From: Plectrocnemia conspersa
Taxonomy: Eukaryota; Arthropoda; Insecta; Trichoptera; Polycentropodidae
NCBI GenBank assembly: GCA_009617715.1
Contig: VTFK01000376.1
Coordinates: 209,243-273,242, forward strand
DNA: 64,000 bases
Direction of reading: 5' to 3'
Shown here: in pieces, positions 1 through 11,748 of the stretch
Layout of the letters: each line of letters opens with the position of its first letter
Numbering within the stretch: the stretch's first letter is position 1
Made by a program: the position numbers and the translations under genes
The notes under the pieces: generated by a model
The model's input: the letters and a program-made list of their open reading frames with translations, nothing else
Database searches by the model: none
What the model was told of the DNA's origin: nothing

Positions 1-1648
1 ATTTAATATTACATAGGAACTACCTTCCTTGGTTTCCCAAAAGAGCATTTTTTTTTAATGATTTATATGAAGCAGAAAAAGCAACATTTTCAACATTTCG
101 CATAACATAATCACTGATGGTTATATAATATAATATATAGAAAAGATTAGCAAAACTAGTGGATGATGATACGAAAAAGACCGATAATTTATAATTCATT
201 AAGTATCACTGCATCCTATATCAATAAGTCGACCATAAAAATAGGCAATACTATTAAATTTAATAAAAGTCTAAAGGATTAAATTAACATTAATTTATAA
301 TTTCTAAATCCTCTGGAAACTATTTAAGTTTACTTCATGAACTTAATCATTAACATGAACTCAAAAGGAAAACCAGTAGTTGAATTCTAAAATGGCTGAT
401 TTACCTGCCCATTTAAATACAATTAAGATACATCTCCCAGATAAAAATTGGGAAATTCATTGAATGTTTGAAACAGATTGGCTTTTGAAATTAAACTAAA
501 ATTGTATCTATCTGAGAATAAAAACAATATTTTGGTTCATTTTCAAACACTTGAAATACAGCCACATAAACAGCAAAAAATATGCAAATTTAATTGATAT
601 ATTATCACATGATTTTGAGAGTAGATATTAAAATTTCAGAAAACAGCATAATGAAAAATACACTTGTTTATTACATCTCTTTTGGACAGTGCTTATATTT
701 TTTTACCTTATAAAGCACACGAGAGGTAAAATTAAAACAAACATTTCAGAAAAGTATTTTTAAAATATTCTTGCATTGCAATTTATTATTATTATTAAAC
801 TAGATATTGATGCACTGATATCGAAAAAACAAGCTTAATGTTGACATTAATTTGATTTTAGTGTATTTATGGTTTATAAGTATGCTTTACTGATAGCAGA
901 GCTTTTGATAAAAGATAGATTATTTTAATTATTGTATTTTTTTAAAGCGTCCAAAGTGTTGTTCAGTATTTTTATGACCAGCTTGTATACATAATATTAA
1001 AAATAGATTTTTTTTATATCCCGAAATTTTATTACAAAAAATATTGGATACATCCATGATACATTATGTTCCATATTAAATTTCGTTCGTCGTATTCAAA
1101 TTTATGTACGGAACGCGTCGTGAATTTTACAACAAAAATACACTACATTCATAAAAAATAAGTATAAATATTAATAAAAGTAATAAAAAAAGTAATTTCT
1201 TCCAGGGATCTTCAACATTTTTTACAGCTTAGCAAACTAATATCTATTCGGGCGTCTTGAATGAAATTTAATTTTACACACGTCGTTTTTTGGTGCGAGG
1301 GTGTTCTCTCGGCTTTGAGGGGTAGTTTGATCGACAAGAAAAGCAATAAACGTGTTCAAGGGGAAGTATTTTGTGACGAACAAAATTGACATACAAAAAA
1401 AAAACCAGATTACGTCGAATAGCATTTTAAATACGTTTTAGATTTATGATTTGTTATATGGGTTAAAAAAATATTTTTATTAATAAAAATCAAGAATTAA
1501 GAAGGAATCTCATTTATGCGGTTATTAATAGTTATTATTTTATTTTTTATATAGTTAAAACATTAAGCATTTAAAGCATATTATTCAGAAAGGCTTCGGA
1601 AAACATTTAAGATATTTAAAAAAAAAAACATTATTCGTAAAAATGTTT

Positions 1649-1740
1649 AAGCTGCTTTCGTGCGTGTTGCGTACCGCTCCGTGGAGCTCATTCGTTATCG
1701 CAAGCTTTGTGCCGTGTGCATACCGCACCTCTGGGCTCAT
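1649..1740. repeat. degenerate tandem duplication, about 40-bp unit
   Basis: Two GC-rich units lie side by side in otherwise AT-rich DNA: 1649-1691 and 1701-1740. Both run from an aagct start through a gtgcgt/gtgccgt block and a taccgc core to a gctcat end, with several substitutions and small gaps. Origin unknown; it resembles terminal segments of hAT-type elements but no partner end was found. Confidence 0.5.
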
Positions 1741-2460
1741 ACTTTTAATAAATGAATGTTTAATTTGAAGTTTACTATTTTATGGTTATACATAATCAGT
1801 ATTTAAGATTCCTGTAGATCCTGATACGGGACTTATTGATAATAAAAACAGTGCTTTTTTAAGCGAAAATGAGAAGACACTATATTTTATTTACATAGTT
1901 AAAAAAATCCGGAAGTTGTTCAAATAACTTGTTTTACAAAGTACTTGATAGACAATTTACACTGAATAATTCAAGAGCTAGTAAAATAACATGGACAAGC
2001 AGCGTCGATTGTTCTGTGTTTGTTTATAAATAAGCTTATGAATATATAGTGTTCGATTAAGATCACGATAATATTTTAATGGTTATCGATTCAAATTCAA
2101 CGAAAAAAGTTATATGATTTTATTGTGTGTTAAAGTGAACTTAAATTAAACGTATATACTGACTAATCCTAGTACATATTTGATCAAGTACAAGAATCGT
2201 GTCAAGTTTGCCTTTAATTTTTAACAGCCTGCTCGTAAATCTGGTTTAGAAAATCTGGATTTTTTGAAATAAATGGAATTTCATTTTTTATTATTAAGTT
2301 TTGAAAATTATTCAACGTAAAATGTAATAATATTTTATTAAAATAAAAAAAAACTTATAAAAGTATGCTTGAGGCTCAATTTTGTTTGATAATAAAACGC
2401 GAGAGTTCTACAGAAATGTAGACATTTGGAAAAGTTAACGAACGAAAAAATAAATTTTAT

Positions 2461-2482
2461 ATGAGTGATTTTTATCACTCAT
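2461..2482. repeat. perfect short inverted repeat
   Basis: Arms atgagtgat and atcactcat (9 bp each) are separated by four T. No function is evident; short perfect hairpins of this size occur by chance in long AT-rich DNA. Confidence 0.6.
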
Positions 2483-5159
2483 ATTGTATATACATAAAAT
2501 TGGAAATATGTCTCTAAGTTTTATTATTGTAATTTAAGTTTTATTACTGAAAATAGTAATAAAAATACAGGCGGGCTGTTCTTAAAGTTTCCGAACTTAA
2601 ATAGAGCGCTAAAGCGATGTCGTAGTAATGTGCGGTTTGTGAAGTTGGTTTGTCCCAATATTTGTAAAAAAAAGCTACCATTTACTTGTGAAACTCTTTA
2701 ACTAAAGTGATTAAAAGTTAAATAAAATAAAATAAAATTTACTAAAACAAATATTAGAAAAAAACTATATGCATCTCTAAATAAAATTAATTTCAATATG
2801 TTCATTTAAACGCTACCGTCAACAAAACGCTTTAGCTTCAAATAAAAAGTACCATTGAAAAAGCCTTAAATTCAATTTGTCTGAAGTTAAAAACCTTCCA
2901 AGTGGAAAATTCGCATGTTTTCTCCGCCACGCGAAAAAAACTTTTCTCGCAGAACATCCAGAGGATGGCAACTCTTTTATTTATGCTCAAACATCGATAA
3001 ATTCTCGTATTTATAGAGACGTCATACAAATTACACAAAAGCTCGTCAAAGTACGCAAATTTTCGTTTTTATATTCGCATAACAAAATGAAAATGATTTA
3101 CATTGTACTTATGAAGTATGTATATACATACATAAAATATAAAATGAATAATTTCGAAAACGATGTAGGGAGAGATATTTCACAAAAATAATAACTTAAT
3201 TTATTATACCGAATGTAGTGGGACAGAAAGTTCCCTTTTTAAAGCTTTTTGCCTTAGACCATAATCCTGACAAAAAGGGACTCATGCGAGATCATAAACG
3301 CGAATTTAAATATACAAATATGAAATGTAGAAGCTTTAATTCTACAGTATAATTTCCGGTATACATACATATATTTTTTAATCTGATATAATATTAATAT
3401 ATGTATATTAAAAAATGCTTGGATCCTCTTTCATGTTATTTAACATTAAAAATACTTTTTATAACCATTATCGCCATCGTGCGAACTAAAAACTTTTGTA
3501 GTATGTGCATTTGAAATTTAATGGGATTTTGAAGGTTGTTTACAGCATAGATACACACATTGCGATTTATAATATATAAGAAAAATACCTAATGTTGTTT
3601 TTAAAAATTATGATTATTTAATACTAATGAGCTGACAAAGACAAATTCATTTTGATACATGATGCGATAAAACACAATGGAGTCGAACATGTTAATTCAA
3701 CTGATAAAAATTATCATGTATCATGTAGTGATGATTTTAAGGTATGTTGTTTGGGTTGTTTATTGTCTATATAACAACGTCTATATACATATATAAAAGC
3801 AATTGCATTAATTGGTAGCTACTTTAATTTAAAATAGGTAGTGTGCACCAAATCATCAAATCAAGAAAAAAACAAGGGTCAGCTTGGACGTCTTATTAAA
3901 CAACAAATATAGACCCACTAAACATATTTTGTGGTACATGAAGATAATAGTTTATTATTGAATTAAATTTGAGCTTAGAAATATCGATAACAATTAACAA
4001 TATATATGGCAAATAATCTAACTTTTCTATTCAATCCACATTTTCACATAATCCTGAGCAATCTAATTTTTTTTAGAAATACGATAAGCCCCTTAACAAT
4101 TTAAACATTCTTGATGAAGTACTTCGCTATGCTATTCCAATTAAAAAAAAACTAATTTCTAATTTTTTGCCTCACGTTGTTGCGTCATCAAATAATTAAA
4201 CGTTAAGAAATCAGGTACACAACTTTAACATGTGACTATAATATATTATTCCTACATTTAATAAAACTTTTTTATTGAATACGACAAAACTTTTCTATTA
4301 ACAAATAAAATATAACGATTTCCGAGTAACTTGTGAAAAAATTTAAATACGTATAAAGTTTAATGTTTTTTTAAAAACTTTGAATGTTGATTGAGCAAAT
4401 TTAAATAAGTTTTAGTTCCTTCAGCGTTCATTGATAATGTAGCTTTTTATAAAAAGCTGCAAGTTTTGAAAGAAAAAATTGAACTTTCAAAGTTTCGCAC
4501 CCAGTGAACATAATAAATCCCAGATAACGTTTCCTCAACCGTTTCCATCGCGTGCTCTTCGCATTTAATACGCCTTTACCGAACAACAAAGATAGATTGA
4601 TATCTTCATTGCGATATTTTGGAGCAAAGTTGAAAAATTTTCTCACTTTCGAGAAAGTTATGTATTTGGAAAATTATTTATAACAATCATCGAGCTGTCG
4701 ATTTTGTGTTAATAAATAACAGCCATATAAAATCAACACAAAATAAAAGTTAGAGATAAGCTATATTTTCTTATTATAAATTTAATTGATAGCAATTGAA
4801 AATTAAATTTATTAAAATAAATATATATAATAAGAAATATTTATGTTATTTAATTAAACTTAATTTAGGTGTCTTTAGGAGCTTAATGAGCATAACGTAT
4901 CATGCGTACATAATTCTAATATTTATATAATCATATTTGCTTGTAAGCGTAATGTGAATTTAAAATTTTCAACGTGTCAAAAATTACGTAATTAGCTTTC
5001 AGTTAAAAAATAACTTGATGTTTTGAATGAATATAATAATATTTTATACAGATTTACATAAAATGTATATATGAGTTTAAATGTTTATCATAGCAACTTT
5101 TGATTCTAAATATTTGTTTTGCTTATACATTATCAACTTTTATATACATGTTAATATAA

Positions 5160-5260
5160 TAATAAAAAAACAGTATATATATATATATATATATAATATA
5201 TATTAGATTGAAATACAAAAAAAAACAGTATATATATATATATATACTGCCCCACTTTAA
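5160..5260. repeat. twin (TA)n microsatellites
   Basis: Two TA-dinucleotide runs (about 5174-5195 and 5229-5246) are each preceded by the same A-rich leader ending in aaaacag. The repeated leader suggests local duplication of leader plus microsatellite rather than two independent expansions. Confidence 0.85.
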
Positions 5261-5394
5261 TTATTGTGAAACAATATTATATATGCTTAATGTATTAAAA
5301 AAAAAAATATGGCAATGAGAGTAGTTTTAAATAACAATATTTTTACTAGTTATAGGTGTATGATTAAAAGGTTAAAATCCTTGGATATATGTGC

Positions 5395-5605
5395 ATGCTT
5401 TTTTAGATGTTTTGAATAGCAAAAATGTTTACGGTTTTCTCAACTACTCTAATCAACTTAATTTTTGATAAGTAATTTAACAATTACATTGTTAATCACA
5501 TTAAAAAAATCGCTCCACCTGAGATTCGGCAGATTGCAAAAATCTATGGGGGCTTTTCACAAAGGTTCGCTAGAAATTTGGCCTGTTAGCGATTTTCAAT
5601 AATCC
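5395..5605 (+). repeat. dispersed repeat R1, copy 1
   Basis: This segment is clearly related to 44195-44365. Shared blocks include a ttttctc-act-ctctaat stretch, a gctcc-c-tgagattcggcag / gctccgcgtgaaaatcggcag block and the 16-mer cggcagattgcaaaaa followed by tatg, then a tcacaaa/ccacaaaagc block. No open frame or terminal repeat was found, so the class is unknown: it could be an old SINE, a MITE or the untranslated part of a larger element. Confidence 0.65.
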
Positions 5606-5849
5606 AAATAAGTATTTTATCTTTCTATTATTATAACAACGAAAAATAATTAGGTGCTTAGTGCTACATTTTCTGTTAGGCTGTAAGTTTTTAATCGTAA
5701 GTACATTTTATTATAATTTATAGTTAGATTTTAAATAAGATTATAATATAATAATGAAATTATAGAAAAACACGTTGCTGCTGACAAGTAATAAATAGCA
5801 ACACAGCATCGCATTTGATTCAATAATAAATCTTACACTGTTTATAAAC

Positions 5850-6480
5850 GCTCTAAAATCCTCTCCAAACTCGCGCTTTTGTTTGGCGAATTTCCATTAT
5901 CTCGCGAATATTCAACCCTAACACAGCCAACTTTTTCTTCATCTTCCACTTTACCATATACATTTACAATATATAAAATAGAATAAAAGTGCTCGATATA
6001 AATCATAATAGCCTTTATATTAACTCACCCACACTCGAGCGAAGTATATGCGCGCGTGTGTGTGTGAAAAACCTTTAACAGTGTGTTTACCATCGCTGTT
6101 GTCTTACAGGGTCCATTGTTCGACCATCGTCGGTCCGCGAGCGCCTATACGTCCTCACTTTTTCATGATTTATGGTTGTCAAAGACAACTTTCCCGCCCC
6201 GGGTTATGTTCGGACCACCCTACTCTATACCCTCACCATCTCGAAAACAGTTTTACGCTTTTTCTTACTTCCGACACCCGCTATCTGTTACCCCTCCCCC
6301 TTTTTTGTGGTATGATATGATGTATTGATTGCGGATTCTCAATTTTACCCCAAGTTTTTTTCTATGTTCGGACCCCAGGAATACGACACGTCCGAAACTT
6401 GTGCGGGCCCCTAAAACGCAGCTAGGTCGTATATTAATTTGAGCGGTGTTAGCGCTGGCGGCCATCTTTTCTCACAATAT
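5850..6480. other. GC-richer non-repetitive island
   Basis: Composition rises clearly above the surroundings, with C-rich runs on the plus strand near 6190-6300 and a short GT run at about 6051-6066. Three overlapping open frames of 66-90 codons cross it on both strands, but none shows a known domain and none has codon usage or homology I can recognise, so I do not call a CDS. It might be a conserved non-coding block or an unrecognised exon or old repeat. Confidence 0.4.
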
Positions 6481-8225
6481 GACAATATTGACTTATGGCC
6501 GATGAGGGCTATCTTTTACAATACGATATATACGAAGATGTATTGTGAATAAACGCGCCAGAAAAAAATGTACATATATGTACATATATACATAGTGAAT
6601 CGAACATGTTGAAAAGGTGAAAATGAAAATACTATTTTATACATCTACCAAAAATAAATACCGTGTGATAATATTTTTACATTTACTTTTTTACAAACAT
6701 AAACATATTGATCAGTATTGTCAAGAACTTATTAAGTCACGTTAATAATTTATGTTATAAAATTTAAAAGTAAAGTCTGAAGTAGCTCATACGTAATAGG
6801 TACGACCTAGCTCGATTTTATTTAATTATCACGATATTCATCCGTGAGATTAGGAAAATCTAGGTGTACCTAATATGTGATGATTGATCAGAATTATAAT
6901 TATATAATAATCATTAATCCCAAAAATCTTCCAGACAGAATGGAAATTTAAAAACACAAAATCCATATGGGATTTATTTTTTAGTTCAATGGTTAGAAAC
7001 TTATACCACTTTTCCATCATGCTGGTCAATTTAAATATTAAAGCTGTATCTGTGTCAGTAATTGGATTATTGCGCAAACAAAAATTGCGCACACGAAAAT
7101 TCAACACAGCAAAAATTCTGAACATAAGTGATTGTTTGCTTGGAAAATATATTTTACATTTAATTTAATCTAATTTATTTCTCTATTTTTAATAAAAAAA
7201 ATGTAAATATAAGTATCATACCAATGTAAATTAATAATAAAATTATAATATCTATTTTAATGAAATTTTTAAATTAAAATAATATTAACATCTGTTATAT
7301 AAACGGACATTATATTTTTATATAAATTGACGTATTCTTAAATATACATATATATATTTATATATTCATCATCTAAGATCAGATATTTTGCTATTTACAA
7401 TTTTCGCTGTGCGCAATTTATGTTTGCGCAATAATCACATAACCATCTGTAACCATTTCCAAAATTGTTCTTTTAAGTTGCTAAATAACTGTTACAACTG
7501 TATTTCTACTCGAATATTTCTTAAAAGAAAAAGGTAAAATGATGATATCAAAATAAAATTTTTTATTAAAAAATTTTTTTGCCGATATTTTTTATTGGTT
7601 TACAACTACTGAAATTTTGAAAATTAAAAGTTAAGCTACTCAATGTAGTTTTAAATCGAATGTACTTATAAATTTACAGCTGTATTCAAAGCAGATAGTT
7701 AAAAAAATATAGATATTTTCACTTCAAAAACATTATGATTAATATAATAAAACTAAACTAACTTAGAATTTCATAGGAAAACATAATTATATTTAAAATA
7801 AAATAATATTAATATTTATTATTGTAAATTGTTAATATAAAGTGATAATTTCTTTAACAAGTATACGCATTATTTTTTGCATTACAATCACGTATTGTAC
7901 ATTTAAAATTAAAATTTTATAGCTTTCAATTAAGTGTCATTTTTGGAACAATTTATTTCAGAGTAAATAAAATTTGAATACGTAATATTTACTAGGAAGT
8001 GCTAGTAAAAAATATTTAAATTTAAAGCATGATTTGTAAATTATGAAACAGTTATCTACTGAAAAGGCGTATAAACTAATTTGATAGTAATCATAGTAAT
8101 CCTTAAAGATTACTAATTGCTAAAATATGAAGCTTTAAAAAAAAACATATTTGCTGTGAGAGCGTCTAATTTTTTTTCTAATTTATGAGACCTTCAATAA
8201 AACTATAAAGTATTTTTATTTAATG
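6480..8225. other. AT-rich non-coding stretch, nothing recognised
   Basis: Highly AT-rich with many stops in all frames. A 91-codon minus frame at 6850-7125 has no recognisable domain. No repeats of note beyond TA-rich patches. Confidence 0.65.
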
Positions 8226-8300
8226 AAGATCGCAATAGCGTAGTTTGTAAGGTTTAAACTTGTAATCCAGAGGCATCGAGTTCGAGCCACGTCAACAGAC
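8226..8300 (+). repeat. tRNA-like SINE head (Pol III A and B boxes)
   Basis: An A-box-like tagcgtagtttgtaagg starts at 8236 and a B-box-like gagttcgagcc lies at 8278-8288, with tRNA-like spacing. The intervening cttgtaatcc resembles a tRNA-Thr(TGT) anticodon loop. The stems are too degraded for a functional tRNA and AT-rich unrelated DNA follows, so a tRNA-derived SINE remnant is the best reading. A weaker B-box-like gtgttcaagtc occurs at 13533-13543. Confidence 0.4.
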
Positions 8301-8670
8301 TCAAATTTATATTGATAAAAATGCGTATCAATTAGGAATATTAATAAATATATAATTATTTATTTTTAATTATATAAAATTCACCGATTTATATATTGTC
8401 TCATGGTTAACAGTTATTCACATTTGTATTCATTATTTATTTATATAAATTAAACCATGACCATTGTGACTTAACTGGTTACCTCAATGCGACATGAGGT
8501 CAAAGTTTTAATATAATAAAAATAATATAAAAAAGGAATACAGCAAGAAAGAAAAAATATGAAAAAACATTAATTTTTTTAATTAAATGATTAAACCAGC
8601 TCCTCCTAGCTGACATTAATAAGATCAATGTGTATCAGTTAAGGTGGATTTTCTGGCATTAAAAGCGGAC

Positions 8671-8710
8671 GATGGTGATTTTCGATTTTCGATGGTGATT
8701 TCGATTTTCG
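8671..8710. repeat. two-copy tandem repeat, 20-bp unit
   Basis: gatggtgattttcgattttc at 8671-8690 is followed directly by a second copy lacking one T. It is a simple local duplication with no function evident. Confidence 0.85.
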
Positions 8711-9194
8711 AGCACGTTTCGAAACTTAAAACTGAAATTCCTTAATGAAAACAGCTACTTAAAATTTAATCCCAACGCTCATAAAAAAAATGCACTGATA
8801 TACAGAAACTGATTTTAACCAAATATATTTTTATAATGGTATCTTAAGAACCTTTTCTAAACCTTTTCAATTAAAAGAGAGTATTTGATTTATCAGGGAT
8901 TGCAAATTATAAATCATGATTCAGGAATGCTGCGAACTCATAACTGACTAATTATCAAAGTAAAACCTGTTCCATATTACAAAGCTGGGCATTTTCGAAT
9001 ATTTATCACAGACATCGTTTAAGTATAGAGATACATCCACTTGCTCTTAAAAGTGATTTCAAAATCTTTAGTGAAAGTTTCTTTAACCAACATTATCCGA
9101 ACGAGATCGTAAGAATAAACTGATGGTAAACTAGATCAAGAAAATGACACAGTATGGCACTTTCCGACACTAGAGATAGACGGTTGATAAAAGT

Positions 9195-10090
9195 CCATCT
9201 TCATAGAGAATCTAAATCACTCTGTAAAAAAAAAGAGTCTGCAACAGATCGAATGCATTTATGCAATTTTAAATCATCTGAATACAGATGATTTAAAATT
9301 GATTTTGTAACTGATGTATTTATGTCAATATTAAATAACATGAAGGGCAAAGAGCCCATGTTGGATCCTTGAGGAACCACTGAAGAGGTGAAATACTTTT
9401 TCAACAATCAGCTGACATGTTACAAACTTTTTACGATCGCTAAAATAAATCGAGAAAAGCAACCGAGGTCAACAAGCATTTTTTTAATAATAACCCATGA
9501 CAAATCTTGTCGAATGCCTTGTCAAAATCCGTGTATACGACTTCTACTTGAATTCCTGCATCGAGAGATTTTGTCATCGTTTTGGTGAAAGACATGAAAG
9601 ATGTTGGTCCATCATGATAAAAGTAATTAAAAACGTATCTAATGGTAAGTATTTCGAACAATTTAGTAAGAGCTGACAATACTGCGATTACTCTATAGTT
9701 ATTTATGTACAATTTATCACATTTTTATAAGGATAAGTGACTTTTATGTATTTTCTAAGATCAGGATATTATGACGTCTTGAGAATCAGACCAAAAATAC
9801 ATTTTAGAGGAGCAGCGAGACTGACTTCGCAACCCTTAAAAATGAAATCGGGAATCAAAATAGATTCAGAAGTCTTTTCAAAGCCGTATTCAAAACCTAG
9901 GCGCTCAGTTTCCTTGATGGTCAGTACTTAAGATCAAGAACAAGAGGAAGGAAGCGACTCAGCAGAAGGCCAAAAAAATCATCAAAAACAGAACGAAAAT
10001 ATTGCGCGAAAGCATCAGGAATTGTGTCTGATTGACTTTTTACAAATTTAATCCGTTGTAACATATTGCACTTACACCTGTCAGGTTATA
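9195..10090 (-). pseudogene. LINE (non-LTR retrotransposon) reverse transcriptase, decayed
   Basis: Read on the minus strand this is the central part of a Jockey/CR1-like reverse transcriptase. From 5' to 3' it shows DTIPDAFAQYFRSVF just before the RT domain, IPDFIFKGCEVSLAAPL, then NYRVIAVLSALTKLFEIL (RT block 1), SFTKTMTKSLDAGIQVEVVY followed by TDFDKAFDKICHGLLL (first catalytic Asp), and VPQGSNMGSLPFMLFNIDIN with YSDDLKL, the YADD catalytic box with Ala changed to Ser. Frames shift several times and stops interrupt it. The endonuclease domain and the 3' end are missing. At least four other fragments of this family occur in the window (11.6, 22.3, 35.4 and 53.5 kb). Clearly non-functional. 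Confidence 0.9.
9265..9300. repeat. perfect 16-bp inverted repeat over the RT YSDD box
   Basis: Arms 9265-9280 (aattttaaatcatctg) and 9285-9300 are exact reverse complements around a 4-nt aata loop. One arm encodes, on the minus strand, the YSDDLKL catalytic box of the LINE. The sister copy at 11.6 kb lacks the second arm, so the palindrome arose after these copies separated. Confidence 0.9.
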
Positions 10091-10389
10091 ACGGAAAAAG
10101 GGAAAAAGGTTTATTGATTTCAACGTCATATGTCATAAATTTTTAAAAATTATTTATAAAGTTTATCGATCGTAGAACGACGGGTATTCTGCGGCAGTGT
10201 AAGCAAGCAAATAAAACATGGGTTTAATTTCTACTAACCTTAACTCTTAAGCTTAAAACATCCCTTATATACGAAAAGGTCTAGAAATTATATACCTCTT
10301 CTAATGTACACGTTAAATATAATTTTAGAAACACACACACAGTAGATATACCTATAACAGATCAGAGCTATTATCCATTACAAGATACA

Positions 10390-10995
10390 TAAGTGAGCTA
10401 TCAACCGCAACATTCCCTAACGACAGCCTTATTTCAAAATTGCGCATTATCAACGTCTGACAAACTAGAGTTTCGCAACAAATTCGCCGATTTAAACGTC
10501 TGTCTGACTTTAATTAATTTCAACCCTCGAAAAGTCAAAATGTACAAAAAAAAAAATATGGAAACTTTCGACGCTCATGCGACAACAGCAAATACCAATT
10601 GAAAAAATAAATAAAAATGAAAACACGCAATAACGACGCCGCCCGAAAGTTACGAAAACTTTCAAAAATTTCCAACGAGTCTTGCTTTTGACGTTTCGAG
10701 TGTTGAAAAATAAAAATAAAAACAAGACATGGAATCAGATTAATCTATTACTCGGCGTGTGATGAATCGGATTTTTGTTTTTCTATTTGTTCCCAGGCAT
10801 TCAGGCATGCGAGTCCTCATCGAGTTATTTATGGCTTGTAAAAATCTATTGGTCGAAACAAAAACAAGCCCGCGGCCATTTATCAAATCATTAAACGTAG
10901 ATACGCAAAAGACGAACGACAAGCCTCGGGATAAATTCGGCCCGGTCACAAATTTTTGTGAAAATTCCGACGATATGTTGCTCGATATGAAATGA
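10390..10995. other. GC-richer non-repetitive island
   Basis: Four short open frames (69-78 codons) overlap here on both strands. None has a recognisable motif, and neither strand is favoured. The complexity is higher than in the flanks. It could be a conserved regulatory block or unrecognised coding DNA; no function is assigned. Confidence 0.35.
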
Positions 10996-11554
10996 GAAAA
11001 TGAAGAATTTTTGAACAGTATTTGGGGTAGAATTGCTGAGTTCTTTTGAACTAGACAGTGGAGCTATACATTAAAATATAATTTAGATAGTTATGCCAAT
11101 CTTAATGATTGTTTGTTGAATAAATAGTGTTTAATTATTATTTTTTATTAAAAAATAAATTCATATGAATATATCATATCGAAATTATAAACGCTAAAGA
11201 TGTCGGTATAATCAAGTTACAGTTGATCTCTAAAAATTCAGATTCGTTAGCAAAAGTTTTATAGAATGACGATTTATTTATTAGGTTAGTTGCTTATTAA
11301 TGCATAATGCAAAAAAAGTTGTTAAGATAAACATTCACTATATTAATCTGACTTGACATTGACTAACTTTTTTATTTATATAAAAACAGTTTTTAAAAAA
11401 CGTTTTGTTAGTGTTTAATATTAATAACGTAATGAACTATAATTAAAAAAATTTCACCACCAAACTGAAAGCAGTTATATTCGACTGCAATACAGCTTAA
11501 TGATAGATAAACAACAGTTTGAAACGGCTAAAGCACAATGCAACATAAAAATGC

Positions 11555-11740
11555 GCCAAAATCATTCGAAAATGCTCTTCGGGGGTTCCTCAAGGATCCA
11601 ACATGAGTCCTCTGCTTTTTACGTTATTTAATATTGATATAAACACCCCAGTTACAAATTCAAGTTTTCTTCTGTATGCAGATGATTTAAAATTGTTAGT
11701 GCATTCTATATGTTGCAGAGGCTCTGAAGTAACATGTTAG
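11555..11740 (+). pseudogene. LINE reverse transcriptase fragment, 5' side of hAT insertion
   Basis: One continuous frame begins AKIIRKCSSGVPQGSNMSPL, continues with LFTLFNIDINT and reaches LLYADDLKLLVHSI before a stop at 11738-11740. YADD is the catalytic reverse-transcriptase box and GVPQGS is the preceding conserved block. The unusual NIDIN stretch is shared with the minus-strand copy at 9.2-10.1 kb, so both belong to one family. It ends immediately before the 8-bp target duplication of the hAT element at 11749. After the hAT, 13460-13525 may continue the same LINE, since a frame there reads with an LNLNKYLQSI-like stretch, but this is weaker. Confidence 0.9.
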
Positions 11741-11748
11741 GTCACGAT
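11741..11748. repeat. hAT target-site duplication, left copy
   Basis: gtcacgat here matches gtcatgat at 13452-13459 in 7 of 8 positions, the 8-bp duplication length typical of hAT insertion. Confidence 0.8.

Larger units (their letters stand above)
1..5160. other. AT-rich non-coding stretch, no gene recognised
   Basis: Both strands are full of stop codons; the longest open frames are about 60-100 codons and have the Ile/Asn/Lys/Tyr-rich composition expected from translating AT-rich DNA. I see no transposase, reverse transcriptase, tRNA or splice-bounded exon. Small structures inside it (a degenerate duplication at 1649-1740, a hairpin at 2461-2482, a possible LINE sliver at 3418-3462) are reported separately. 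Confidence 0.7.

Noticed and set aside
6048..6465. Overlapping open frames of 66-90 codons on both strands
   Set aside because: They are by-products of a GC-richer block with fewer stops; none has a known motif and both strands are equally open.
10393..10995. Four overlapping 69-78 codon frames as exons
   Set aside because: No motifs and no preference for one strand; splice sites cannot be argued from this alone.
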